This document shows positions 52,741 to 61,854 of a DNA stretch of 64,000 bases, in pieces (positions within the stretch are counted from its first letter, which is position 1; each line of letters opens with the position of its first letter). Source of the DNA: Chloroflexus islandicus. Lineage in GTDB: Bacteria > Chloroflexota > Chloroflexia > Chloroflexales > Chloroflexaceae. The stretch covers positions 62,001 through 126,000 of the forward strand of contig NZ_LWQS01000114.1 of NCBI RefSeq assembly GCF_001650695.1, given 5' to 3'. A model generated the notes under the pieces. It was not told where the DNA came from, ran no database searches, and worked only from the letters and a program-made list of their open reading frames with translations. The translations under genes and the position numbers were made by a program.

Positions 52741-53866
52741 AGCAATGCTCCTGAGGTCAACGAATGCACGTGCCAATATTACATTGCGAGCCGCCGCAGG
52801 CGGCGAAGCAATCCCCCACGAGCACGGGACGCTCCCACTCAGCCGCCGTTCCCGCTCCCCTTTGTCCTTGCGAGCCGCCGCAGGCGGCGAAGCAATCCCC
52901 CACGAGCACGGGACGCTCCCGCTCAGCCGCCGTTCCCGCTCCCCTTTGTCCTTGCGAGCCACAGGCGGCGAAGCAATCCCCCACGAGCACGGGAGGGATG
53001 CCCTGAGCGGTTTGTTCCGCTGAAGCAGGAGATTGCTTCGGTCGCGCGCCCCCCAGCGCTGCTGGGGAGCGCCGCTCCCTCGCAATGACAAACCGACCCT
53101 GTCCTTGCGAGCGGAGCGCAGCGCAGCGCAGCAATCTCCTCCGCGCACGGGACGCTCCCGCTCAGCCGCCGTTCCCGCTCCTCACTGTCATTACGAGCCG
53201 CCGCAGGCGGCGAAGCAATCCCCCACGAGCACGGGAGGGATGCCCTGAGCGGTTAGTTCCGCTGAAGCAGGAGATTGCTTCGGTCGCGCGCCCCCCAGCG
53301 CTGGGGGACGCCGCTCCCTCGCAATGACAAACCGACCCTTTCCGTGCGATCGGAGCGCAGCGCAGCGCAGCAATCTCCTCCGCGCACGGGACACTCCCCC
53401 TCAGTCGCCGTTCCCGTTCCTCACTGTCATTGCGAGCCGCCGCAGGCGGCGAAGCAATCTCCTCTGCGCACGGGAGGGATGCCCTGAGCGGTTTGTTCCG
53501 CTGAAGCGGGAGATTGCTTCGGTCGCGCGCCCCCCAGCGCTGCTGGGGAGCGCCGCTCCCTCGCAATGACAGGCGACCCTGTCCGTGCGAGCCGCCGCAG
53601 GCGGCGCAGCAATCTCCTCCGCGCACGGGATGCTCCCGCTCAGTCGCCGTTCCCGTTCCTCACTGTCATTGCGAGCCGCCGCAGGCGGCGAAGCAATCCC
53701 CCACGAGCACGGGAGGGATGCCCTGAGCGGTTAGTTCCGCTGAAGCGGGAGATTGCTTCGGTCGCGCGGGCAGCGCAGTGCGCTGCCTCTACACCCCCTC
53801 GCAATGACAGCAGGACACCCCGCCGCTTCGTTTATGGCTCAATCAACCTTTGCTATAATACCCGTT
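52741..53866. repeat. 1-kb REP-like array
   Basis: At least ten copies, in both orientations, of TTGCGAGCCGCCGCAGG...GAAGCAATC or its complement between about 52782 and 53808. Short units of about 84 bp (52783, 52867) change into composites of about 240 bp that include 'ccctgagcggtttgttccgctgaagc', then GAGATTGCTTCGGTCGCGCGCC...CTCGCAATGAC. Units starting near 52945, 53190, 53425 and 53665 are highly similar. No gene lies inside. Confidence 0.9.
53854..53859 (+). promoter_or_regulatory. Extended -10 promoter of the EamA transporter, probably leaderless
   Basis: TGCTATAAT ends seven bases before the ATG at 53867. The message would start on or next to the start codon. No Shine-Dalgarno sequence is present. 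Confidence 0.55.
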
Positions 53867-54808
53867 ATGAGCAATTCATCTGCCACTGCAACTGCAACCC
53901 GCGCCGGAGTCTCGTGGCTCTGGTTGGTGGTTGCCCTCTTTGCCCACACCGGCTGGGGCGCCTACCCGGTGCTAGCCCGCTATCTCCAGACGATTAGCCA
54001 CTTACCCAGTATGGCGATTCTCAGCCTTGGCAATGCGCTCGCGCTGCTTGTCTATCTCCCCTTTGCCTATCGCCACGTTGACCGCAAGGTGTGGGTGACG
54101 CCGATCATTTGGCTGTTTGCGCTGGTGGTGAGCGTGCGCGCGATGACGAACTTGACCTCGGCGCGCTTTACGCTGGCGATCTATGTGCAACTGATCACGC
54201 TGCTCACCCCGTTGATCGTCGCGCTGCTGAGCAAGCTCTTCTTCCGCGAGCGGCTGCCGCCGTTTACGTTGCCTGCTATCGCGCTCTCGATCGTTGGCTC
54301 ATTATTGATGATGAGCGGCGATGTCGCCAGCGGTACGGTTTTGCGCTTGACGGCGAGCGATCTGCTTGGCATCGCGATTGCCTTTGTCTCGGCGTGTGCG
54401 CTGGCGCTCTATATGATACTGGTGCCGCGCGCAACCGGGGCGGGCAAGGTGCGGGCCGAAGCGATGCTGGTGATTCAACTGATCGCGCTGACGGTCACTT
54501 GCGGCGCGATGAGCGTGCTTTTGGGCGAGCCATGGCAGCGGTTTGGCGAGATTGGCCCATACGATTGGGCGGTGTTTGCCGCGTTCGTGGTCTTTGTGTT
54601 GTTGGGCGCGAACCTCGGCCAGATTGTGGCCCTGCGCCAACTCGGTGCGCCGCTGGTGAGCAGTACGATGGGTTGGCGGCTGGTGAGCGCGCTGGCGTTG
54701 GCTGCCCTGCTGCTCGGCGAGCAGTTGCAGAGTATCTGGCAGGTGCTGGGTGCGGTGATTGTGTTGGTGACGATTACGGTCTATCTGCGCCGGCAGTATC
54801 GGGTGTGA
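53867..54808 (+). CDS. EamA/DMT-family transporter
   Basis: 313 residues with ten hydrophobic segments in two EamA repeats of five. Features include HTGWGAYPVLARYL near the start and RFTLAIYVQLITLLTPLIVALLSKLFFRERLPPFTLPAIALS, the usual end of the first repeat. The second repeat ends LLGEQLQSIWQVLGAVIVLVTITVYLRRQY. It probably exports amino acids or other metabolites. ATG 53867 lies just after a TATAAT, so translation is predicted from a leaderless mRNA. Confidence 0.88.
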   Translation: MSNSSATATATRAGVSWLWLVVALFAHTGWGAYPVLARYLQTISHLPSMAILSLGNALALLVYLPFAYRHVDRKVWVTPIIWLFALVVSVRAMTNLTSARFTLAIYVQLITLLTPLIVALLSKLFFRERLPPFTLPAIALSIVGSLLMMSGDVASGTVLRLTASDLLGIAIAFVSACALALYMILVPRATGAGKVRAEAMLVIQLIALTVTCGAMSVLLGEPWQRFGEIGPYDWAVFAAFVVFVLLGANLGQIVALRQLGAPLVSSTMGWRLVSALALAALLLGEQLQSIWQVLGAVIVLVTITVYLRRQYRV

Positions 54809-54854
54809 GGGGGAGACACGAATTTACAAGTTGTGGTGTAGCAGAGAGTAATCT

Positions 54855-55934
54855 ATGACGACCACCATCCGCGCTTTGTCGGTAACGCCGCTCGATATTC
54901 CGTTGCATAGTCCGTTTGGCATTGCCGGCGGCGCGCAAGACGTGGCCCGCAATCTGCTGGTGACGGTCGAACTGGCAAACGGCATCCGCGGTTACGGGGA
55001 AGCGGCCCCCTTCCCGGCGTTTAACGGCGAGACACAGGCCGGCGCGCAGGCGGCGATTGAGGCGGTGCGTTCGGCGGTAGAGGGTGCTGACGTGCGCGAA
55101 TGGCGGGCCATTGCCTGCCAGTTGCGCGAGCAGATCGGTAGCTACGGCTCGGCCCGTTGCGCCATCGAGACGGCGGTGCTCGATGCCCTCACCCGCCATT
55201 ATGGGTTGCCGCTGTACGTCTTCTTTGGCGGCGCCGGCCATATGCTCGAAACCGATATGACCATCACCACCGGCACGGTCGAAGCGGCGGCGCTGGCGAC
55301 GCTCGATATTCTCGATCGAGGCATTCGCCAGATCAAAGTCAAGATTGGCGGCAGCGAACTGAGCCACGACTTAGCCCGTATTACCGCTATCCGTGCGATT
55401 GCTCCCGACGCGCCGTTGATCCTCGATGGCAACGGCGGCTTGACCGCCGAGGCGATGCTGGAATTGCTCGGCGCGTTGCGCTTGCAGCAGATCGTGCCGG
55501 CCTTGGTTGAACAGCCGGTGCCTGCCGACGATTGGGCCGGCATGCGCCAACTAGTGCAGTGGGGCGGCGTTCCCATCGCTGCCGATGAGACGGCTGCCAG
55601 CGCGCTGAATGTGTTGCGCATCGCTCACGAGCGCGCGGCGCATGTGATTAACATCAAATTGATGAAGACTGGTGTAGTCGAGGCGCTCGAAATGGCCGCC
55701 ATTGCCCGCGCTGCCGGGTTGGGGTTGATGATCGGCGGCATGGTTGAGTCGATCCTCGCTATGACCATGTCGGCTCACTTCGCCGCCGGTCTCGGCGGCT
55801 TCCGCTTCGTCGATCTCGACACACCCTTTTTCCTTGCCGAGAATCCCTTCGAGGGCGGTTTTGCGCTGCGAGGTGGGACGATTGACCTCAGCCACATCAC
55901 TGCCGGCCACGGAGTCGAACCGGCGAACCCGTAA
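54855..55934 (+). CDS. Dipeptide epimerase (enolase superfamily)
   Basis: 359 residues. Likely L-Ala-D/L-Glu epimerase of murein-peptide recycling. The capping domain has GYGEAAPFPAFNGET. The catalytic KxK is in IRQIKVKIGG. Metal ligands are in LDGNGG, LVEQPVPADDW and ADET, and the second catalytic lysine is in NIKLMKTGVVEAL. Other muconate-cycloisomerase subgroup functions cannot be excluded. The EamA transporter gene lies 46 bases upstream on the same strand, and murF-alr is nearby, which fits cell-wall amino acid metabolism. No clear ribosome-binding site is visible. Confidence 0.88.
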   Translation: MTTTIRALSVTPLDIPLHSPFGIAGGAQDVARNLLVTVELANGIRGYGEAAPFPAFNGETQAGAQAAIEAVRSAVEGADVREWRAIACQLREQIGSYGSARCAIETAVLDALTRHYGLPLYVFFGGAGHMLETDMTITTGTVEAAALATLDILDRGIRQIKVKIGGSELSHDLARITAIRAIAPDAPLILDGNGGLTAEAMLELLGALRLQQIVPALVEQPVPADDWAGMRQLVQWGGVPIAADETAASALNVLRIAHERAAHVINIKLMKTGVVEALEMAAIARAAGLGLMIGGMVESILAMTMSAHFAAGLGGFRFVDLDTPFFLAENPFEGGFALRGGTIDLSHITAGHGVEPANP

Positions 55935-56097
55935 CGGGTACGTCTCTACAAATTTCCCCTATCTTTCATTGTGCAATTCTGCCATAGCATTCACTGCTGC
56001 CAAAGCGTATACTTGAAGTTACATTGACACATCGCATTGATGCCACCTGCGCGTCGCACTGTTGCGGCGGCGGGTGCTTATTGTTTCGGGAGCACGC

Positions 56098-56679
56098 ATG
56101 GCAGCGCGACTCTTGATTGCTGATGATGAATCGTTGATCCGGATGCACCTGCGCGAGACGTTGCTCGCGCTCGGTTATTTGATCGTTGGCGAAGCGGCGG
56201 ACGGGCAGCAAGCGGTGGCAATGGCGCGCCAGATGCGGCCTGACTTGGTGTTGCTTGATTACAAAATGCCGCATCTTGATGGCTTAGAAGCGGCGACCAT
56301 CTTGTGCCACGAAGGGTTAGCGCCGGTGATCCTGCTCACAGCCTCGGCGTCGCGGGAATTGGCCGAACGAGCGCGGATGGCCGGCGTCTTTGGCTATTTG
56401 ACCAAACCCTTCCGCGATGCTGAGTTGATGCCGTTGATTGAGGTGACGCTCGCACGCTGGCAGGTCTATCAAGCGCGCCGCAATGAGGTTATTGCATTGC
56501 GCGACCGGCTCGAAACCCGCAAAGAGATTGAGCAGGCCAAGGGTGTGCTGATGGATCTGCACGGTCTCAGCGAAGCGGAAGCCTTCCGCCGCATTCAGCA
56601 ACTGGCGATGCGCAATCGCAAGACGATGCGCGAAGTGGCGCAGGCGATTTTGCTGACCCGCCAGTTGGCAGGTGGATAG
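56098..56679 (+). CDS. ANTAR-domain response regulator
   Basis: 193 residues. The receiver domain starts RLLIADDESLIRMHLRETL, has phospho-acceptor D in LVLLDYKMPHLDG and the conserved lysine in GYLTKPFRDAEL. A short coiled coil leads to the C-terminal ANTAR RNA-binding domain: LETRKEIEQAKGVLMDLHGLSEAEAFRRIQQLAMRNRKTMREVAQAI. Such proteins bind paired hexaloop hairpins and prevent transcription termination. No histidine kinase is adjacent and the RNA targets are unknown. ATG 56098 follows GGGAGC. Confidence 0.93.
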   Translation: MAARLLIADDESLIRMHLRETLLALGYLIVGEAADGQQAVAMARQMRPDLVLLDYKMPHLDGLEAATILCHEGLAPVILLTASASRELAERARMAGVFGYLTKPFRDAELMPLIEVTLARWQVYQARRNEVIALRDRLETRKEIEQAKGVLMDLHGLSEAEAFRRIQQLAMRNRKTMREVAQAILLTRQLAGG

Positions 56680-57476
56680 GGGCGTTTACCGCAGCGAGCG
56701 CAGAGGGCGCGGAGGAAGGGGCACAAGCGCGCTTGTATCCTTTCCAACAAACCCTTTGCGCTCTTTGCGTTCTCTGCGTCTTTGCGTTTTCTCACCGCTG
56801 CGTGCTCGGCGCCTTGGCATTGGTTTTGCCCCCACCCCTTTCCCCTCCCCCGCTGGGAGTTCAAGGGCGGACAGAACGTTTGTCAGGAACCCGGCCCTGA
56901 AGGGCCGGGCTAGGGGGCATCAGCCCGCTGCGCGGGCTGATGCCCCCACCCCTTGCCCCTCCCCCGCTGGGAGTTCAAGGGCGGACAGAACGTTTGTCAG
57001 GAACCCGGCCCTGAAGGGCCGGGCTAGGGGTACGAAGCCCGCTGCGCGGGCTGTTGGCCCTCACCCCCAGCCCCTCTCCCGCTGGGAGTTCAAGGGCGGA
57101 CAGAACCGCTGATCCGGCACCCGGCCCTGAAGGGCCGGGCTAGGGTTACAAAGCCCGCTGCGCGGGCTGCTGGCCCTCACCCCCAGCCCCTCTCCCGCTG
57201 GGGGAGGGGTGCGGCGGGGAGGAATGAGCACAGAGGCAAGTGAAAAGACGGAGCGCGAGCGAGCTCGTATCCCTCCCCACTAAACCCTCTGCGTCTTTGC
57301 GTGCTCTGCGCCTTTGCGTTTCCCAACCTTTGCGCTCTTTGCACCCTCTGCGCCTTTGCGTTTCAACCCTCTGCGCCTCTGCTTCCTCTGCGCCTTCACC
57401 ACAATTGCGGTTTGGCAAACAAATTCCACAGGTCATGGTATCCTGAAGCCGGATCGATCCGTTCAGGGAGGAGATC
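56680..57476. repeat. Intergenic block with three tandem CCCGGCCCT composites
   Basis: 797 bases. 'accgcagcgagcgcagagggcgcgg' faces 'cgctctttgcgttctctgcg' at 56688-56790. Three composite units, with palindromes at 56890, 57004 and 57120, repeat about every 115 bp. 'cctctgcgcctttgcg'-type repeats follow (57285-57400). No gene is seen. Confidence 0.85.
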
Positions 57477-58604
57477 ATGCCTGCTGCTCGCCACGCAGTC
57501 ATTCTGGTTGCCGGCGCCTCTACCCGCACGCGGCCACTGACCGAACACCGTCCGAAGCCGTTGATCCCGCTGCTCGGCCAGCCGCTGCTAGCCCATATCC
57601 TCGATGAACTGGTTGGGTTGGTAGAGCGGGTGACGCTGGTGGTCGGCTATCGAGCCGATCAGATCATCGCCGCGTTTGGCGATTCGTATCGAGGGATGGC
57701 GCTGCGTTACGTTCATCAGACGGTGATTAACGGTACGGCTGGCGCATTGCTAGCCGCCGAACCGATTGACGAACCATTTTTGTTGCTCTATGGCGATAAT
57801 TTGATTGACCGCGCCGATGTGATTGGCGTGAGCCAGCACCGCTACGCCGTCGCCGGGTTGCGTGTCGCCGATCCGCGTTCGTTTGGCGTGCTCGATGTGC
57901 AAGATGGGCTGGTGTACCGGATTATCGAGAAGCCGGCCAACCCGCCGGCAGATGCGCTCGCCAACCCCGGCATTTACCATTTCGATGAGGCAGTATTTCC
58001 GTTATTGCGCCAAATCATCCCTTCGCCGCGCGGCGAACTCGAATTGACCGATCTAATCGCGTTATTGGCCAATCAGCACCCAGTTGCCTGCCACATCTGT
58101 ACCGGCCACTGGATTCCGGTCGGCACACCGTGGGAAGCCTTGCTGGCGGCGCGGTTTTTGCTGGCGCGGTTGGCGCAATCACGGATTGCACCGACTGCGC
58201 GGATTGACCCGGAGGCGGATATCGAGGGGGTGGTGGTGATTGGCGAAGGTGCGGTGATCGGCCCGCAAGCGAAGATCGTTGGGCCAGCCGTGATCGGCCC
58301 GCGGGTGGTAGTCGGGCCGGGGGCATTGATTATTGCGTCGGCGATCGAAGCCGGGGCAACGATCGGCAGTGGGGCCATGGTAGGCGGATCGGTGATCGGC
58401 AGCGAGGTGATGGTTGGCGCTGGCGCGATGATCAGCCATTCGTGGATCGACGACCGGGCACAGATTGGGCCGCATGCCGTGCTCGCCGCTCGCGAAGATA
58501 CCAGTGTCCAGCCGGTAGCGGTGGTCAACGGCGTGTTGTCATTGACCGACATGCGCACCCGCGGCGCGATTGTCGCCGCCGGCGAGGTGGTGGCGGCGGG
58601 GTAG
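57477..58604 (+). CDS. Sugar-1-phosphate nucleotidyltransferase with left-handed beta-helix
   Basis: 375 residues. The N-terminal nucleotidyltransferase domain has VILVAGASTRTRPLTEHRPKPLIPLLGQPLL (a GxGTRxRPLTxxxPK variant) and LLLYGDNLI. A C-terminal left-handed beta-helix of hexapeptide repeats follows (IGEGAVIGPQAKIVGPAVIG...VGAGAMISHSWIDDRAQIG). This is the layout of GlmU-like and glucose-1-phosphate nucleotidyltransferases, especially archaeal-type bifunctional enzymes. The sugar cannot be decided. The first glycine-rich loop has AGAST where AGGxGTR is usual. GGGAGGAG lies three bases upstream of the ATG. The stop codon is inside a perfect palindrome. Confidence 0.87.
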   Translation: MPAARHAVILVAGASTRTRPLTEHRPKPLIPLLGQPLLAHILDELVGLVERVTLVVGYRADQIIAAFGDSYRGMALRYVHQTVINGTAGALLAAEPIDEPFLLLYGDNLIDRADVIGVSQHRYAVAGLRVADPRSFGVLDVQDGLVYRIIEKPANPPADALANPGIYHFDEAVFPLLRQIIPSPRGELELTDLIALLANQHPVACHICTGHWIPVGTPWEALLAARFLLARLAQSRIAPTARIDPEADIEGVVVIGEGAVIGPQAKIVGPAVIGPRVVVGPGALIIASAIEAGATIGSGAMVGGSVIGSEVMVGAGAMISHSWIDDRAQIGPHAVLAAREDTSVQPVAVVNGVLSLTDMRTRGAIVAAGEVVAAG

Positions 58605-58631
58605 GGACGACGCATGCGTCGTCCCTACCCC
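58598..58631. terminator. 34-bp perfect palindrome over the stop codon
   Basis: Both arms of 17 bases match perfectly around GCATGC; the left arm reads GGGGTAGGGACGACGCA and contains the TAG stop of the nucleotidyltransferase. It could terminate transcription from both convergent genes. Confidence 0.75.
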
Positions 58632-58702
58632 GCTTGGCCGGACGCCGCACCGCCGTGCGGCGCGACTAGGTCGTTTCCGCACACGCATCGCACGCGGCGT
58701 CT

Positions 58703-59677
58703 CTACACCGGTTGGCCAAAGACCTCGCCAATGATCTCTTCGATCGGCGGCTCGGCGATGTTGATATCGGCCACCGGTAACTCGGCCAGTAGGCGAGCGC
58801 CGGTGCGAGTAGTGTCGTGGCGGGCAACCTTCAATTCGACCTCAAGCCCGTCGACGCGCTGCACCTCGCCGTAGCGGGCCAATGTCTCGACCGGCACCGG
58901 CTCGCTCAACACGAGATGAATAATCTTATGCGGCGCGACCTGCTCGACCATGCTCTGCAAGTTGCCATCGTAGAGCAAGCGTCCGTGATTAATCACGATC
59001 ACCCGCCGGCAGAGAGCGGTGACGTCGGCCATATAGTGGCTGGTCAGCAACACCGTCGCGCTGTAGCGCCGGTTGTATTCGGCGACAAACTCGCGCACAC
59101 GGGCCTGCATCGTCACATCGAGACCGATGGTCGGCTCATCGAGGAAGAGCACCTTGGGTCGGTGAAGCAAGGCTGCCGCCAATTCGCACTTCATCCGCTC
59201 ACCTAAACTCAATTTGCGCACCTGCTTATTGAGCAAGTCACCGAGTTCAAGCAGGTCGATCAGCTCATTGAGCGTGCGCCGGTACTCGTCAGCGGGCACC
59301 TCGAAGATCACCCGATTGACTTCAAAGGTCTCGATCGCCGGCAGATCCCACAGCAGTTGCTGCTTTTGGCCCATCACCAGCGTAATCTGCTTGAGGAACG
59401 CGGTCTGGCGATCAAACGGCGTAAACCCCAGCACCCGCACTTCGCCGGCGGTCGGATGGAGCAGGCCGGCCAGCACCTTCAGCGTTGTGGTCTTGCCGGC
59501 GCCGTTGGGGCCAAGAAACCCAACCATCTCGCCGGAAGCGATCGTGAAGTCAATCCCATCCACCGCCTTCACCGTCTCGTAGCGCCGGCGCACGAACGCG
59601 CGCAGTGAGCCGGCGAGTCCGGCCTCTTTGCGATGGACTTGGTAGTATTTGCGCAGGCCGCGCACTTCAATCGACAT
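58703..59677 (-). CDS. ABC transporter ATP-binding protein (COG4586-like)
   Basis: 324 residues. Walker A GPNGAGKT, signature LSLGERMKCELAAALL, Walker B VLFLDEPTIGLDVTMQ and switch TSHYMAD are complete. The N-terminus LRKYYQVHRKEAGLAGSLRAFVRRRYETVKAVDGI and the QKQQLLWDLPAIETFEVNRVIFEV segment mark the uncharacterised COG4586 group, which usually works with two permeases of COG4587 and COG3694. A COG4587-like permease is at 61855, separated by a glycosyltransferase and repeats; the second permease is not in the window. Confidence 0.9.
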   Translation of the reverse strand: MSIEVRGLRKYYQVHRKEAGLAGSLRAFVRRRYETVKAVDGIDFTIASGEMVGFLGPNGAGKTTTLKVLAGLLHPTAGEVRVLGFTPFDRQTAFLKQITLVMGQKQQLLWDLPAIETFEVNRVIFEVPADEYRRTLNELIDLLELGDLLNKQVRKLSLGERMKCELAAALLHRPKVLFLDEPTIGLDVTMQARVREFVAEYNRRYSATVLLTSHYMADVTALCRRVIVINHGRLLYDGNLQSMVEQVAPHKIIHLVLSEPVPVETLARYGEVQRVDGLEVELKVARHDTTRTGARLLAELPVADINIAEPPIEEIIGEVFGQPV

Positions 59678-60012
59678 AGGGTTCTTTCTTGCTGAACGCA
59701 GGGGCGACCACAGCTTGCGTTGCTGATACGATTGTACTACTCTTTGCGAGCGCAGCCATCTCTTGCTCCCCCGCTGTCATTGCGAGCCGCCGCAGGCGGC
59801 GAAGCAATCTCCCCCGAGCACGGGAGGGCTGCCTGCACTCCTCCCGCTCCCCCGCTGTCATTGCGAGCCGCCGCAGGCGGCGAAGCAATCTCCCCCGAGC
59901 ACGGGAGGAATATCTGACCGGTTGCTCCCGCTGAAGCGGGAGATTGCTGCGGTCGCGCGCCACCCAGCGCTGCTGGGTGCCGCCGCTCCCTCGCAATGAC
60001 AGGAAAAGCCGC
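59678..60012. repeat. Intergenic REP-like cluster
   Basis: Two nearly identical copies of 'ctgtcattgcgagccgccgc...gaagcaatctcccccgagcacggga' start at about 59776 and 59855, followed by the opposite-facing GAGATTGCTGCGGTCGCGCGCC...CTCGCAATGAC up to 60001. The organisation matches the array at 52780-53808. No gene is seen. Confidence 0.88.
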
Positions 60013-61068
60013 TCACCACCCCCGCGTCACGTCCAAAAACCGTTCCGCCACCCGCATCCAGTCGAAGCGGGCAACGTATTCGCGGCCAAACGCGCCGTAT
60101 CGCTGGCGCAGGGCCGGATCGGCCAGTAGGGTGGTCAATGCTGCGGCCAAGGCCGGTACATCGCCGGGCGGAACCAACAGACCCGCCTCACCGTGGGGCA
60201 CCACTTCGGGGATGGCGGCGGCGGTGGTGGCGATGACCGGCAAGCCGGCGGCCATCGCTTCAAGAAAGACAATGCCGAACCCTTCTTGCACGCTGGGCAG
60301 GCAGAAGAGATCGGCGCGGTAGTACCACGCCTTTACTTCATCATCGTCGGGTACCGCGCCGAGCAAGCGGCAGGCCGATCCCAAGTTCAATTCGGCGGCC
60401 AGCGCGCGCAGGGTATGGTGTTCTGGCCCATCGCCAATGATCACCAATTCGGCGGCGGGCAGATGTTGCCGCACCTGCGCAAAAGCGCGGATCAGGTCGG
60501 CGATGTGCTTGCGCGGATATTGGCGAGCTACGCAGAGAATGGTCTGGCCGGCGCCACGCGGCAGCGGCATCGGCCATGCCGCCAGATCGATCCCTTCCGG
60601 CACCAGCCGGATGCGCTCGGCTGGCACGCCGTAGTGGTGCTGGATGCTGCGCCGGCAATAGTCGCTGGTGGTGATGACCAATGGCGCGCGACGGGCATTG
60701 ATCCGCTCTAGCCGCGAGAGCAGCCAGAGCAGGCGGCGCACATTGCCGCGCTCGTGTTGCAGCTCTTCAGCAATCACTCCTTTCACGCTGCACACATACG
60801 GCGTGGTGACGCGCCCCGCTACTAATACGCCGTCAATATCCACGCCGACGATCAAGTCGTAGGGCAAGGCGCGCAAAAGTGCAGGAACGTACAGATTAAA
60901 CAATAGCCGGCGCAGGGTGAGGTTCGGCGGCCATGCCACCGGCGGGGCAATGCGGGCAACGTGATGGCCGTGAGCGCGGAGGGCGCGGCCCAAGCCGCCG
61001 ATTGCAGCGGCGGTGCCGCTGCCTTCGGCTACCTGCTGAAGCCACGAGTCGAGAAACGCGATGCGCAT
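60013..61068 (-). CDS. Glycosyltransferase family 4
   Basis: 351 residues of the GT-B fold. The N-terminal domain ends near YSRRS-like SDYCRRSIQHHYGVPAERIRLVPEGID. The C-terminal donor domain has ILCVARQYPRKHIADLIRAFA and ELVIIGDGPEHHTL. Near the end comes DLFCLPSVQEGFGIVFLEAMAAGLPVIATTAAAIPEV, whose E-x7-E motif (EGFGIVFLE) is characteristic of retaining GT4 enzymes. It probably adds a sugar to a surface lipid or glycan; donor and acceptor are unknown. ATG 61068 has GGAG five bases upstream. Confidence 0.9.
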   Translation of the reverse strand: MRIAFLDSWLQQVAEGSGTAAAIGGLGRALRAHGHHVARIAPPVAWPPNLTLRRLLFNLYVPALLRALPYDLIVGVDIDGVLVAGRVTTPYVCSVKGVIAEELQHERGNVRRLLWLLSRLERINARRAPLVITTSDYCRRSIQHHYGVPAERIRLVPEGIDLAAWPMPLPRGAGQTILCVARQYPRKHIADLIRAFAQVRQHLPAAELVIIGDGPEHHTLRALAAELNLGSACRLLGAVPDDDEVKAWYYRADLFCLPSVQEGFGIVFLEAMAAGLPVIATTAAAIPEVVPHGEAGLLVPPGDVPALAAALTTLLADPALRQRYGAFGREYVARFDWMRVAERFLDVTRGW

Positions 61069-61854
61069 GGGGTCTCCGAATGCAAGAGCGATACCGTTTC
61101 TATCATAATCCAAAGTGGGGGAGTTGTCTGATACAATACGGCCACCGAGAGCACAGAGGACGCGGAGGGAATGGCCACAAAAAGACGCAAAAGGCACAAA
61201 AAATAAACGGGAGAGGGCCGAGTTTTTTACCGCCGAGGACGCCGAGAGCGCAGTGGGAATAGCCACAAAAAGACGCAAAAGGCACAAAAAATAAACGGGA
61301 GAGGGTCAAGGGGTGGGGTAAGTTCTTTACCGCCGAGGGCGTCGAGAATGATCCCAATCCCAAACCCCTTTGCGCTCTCTGCGTCCTTTGCGCCTTTGCG
61401 TTGTCATCCTGTGCGGCTTTGCGTTGACGCCCTCACCCCCTGCCCTCTCCCGCCTCACGGCGAGAGCGGGGGAGCCGCTGGATAACGGGCCAGATATTGC
61501 GGGAGCGGAATGTAGCAGCGCCCCTCTCCCGCTGGCGTGGGAGAGGGGATGGATGTGAGGAGACACCGGCGCAGGACGGGCAGCCAGCTATAGTCTTTTT
61601 GCCTTTGCCCACCGTTCGCGCCACACTCATGATGCGGACACTCCTGTCATTGCGAGGGCGCGCAGCGCCCGAAGCAATCTCCCGCTTCCGCGGGACGGAT
61701 GCCTGCACGGACTGAATAGAACGCCCCTCTCCCGTGTTACGGGAGAGGGGCTGGGGGTGAGGGTAAATGAGCTCATCACAAAGCCATCAACAACCTCTAC
61801 GCGCATGTGTCATCCTAAAACCGCAATCGTTCTTGTACTGATAGCGACAGTCTT
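61069..61854. repeat. Intergenic repeat block
   Basis: Holds a 44-bp exact direct repeat (61174-61217 and 61262-61305, 'gccacaaaaagacgcaaaag'...), each preceded or followed by 'accgccgaggacgc'. Further on are a 'ctctgcgtcctttgcgcctttgcg' stretch, C-rich/G-rich inverted pairs (about 61521-61558, 61723-61765), and one REP-like element (TCATTGCGAGGGCGCGCAGC...GAAGCAATCTCCCGC, about 61648-61685). No gene is seen. Confidence 0.8.

Noticed and set aside
51385-53088. 567-codon open frame on the plus strand
   Set aside because: It lies antisense to murF-alr and runs into REP DNA; the translation is Arg/Gln/His-rich with no family features. High GC content produces such shadows.
52782-53808. Possible CRISPR array
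   Set aside because: Units are 84-240 bp, alternate in orientation and have no unique spacers between identical short repeats; no cas gene is nearby. The same applies to the 68-, 52- and 137-bp arrays.
55900-55945. Minus-strand stretch resembling a tRNA T-arm and acceptor end (CCGGTTCGACTCC)
   Set aside because: The T-stem pairs only partly, no D-arm, anticodon arm or matching acceptor strand exists, and the bases encode the end of the dipeptide epimerase.
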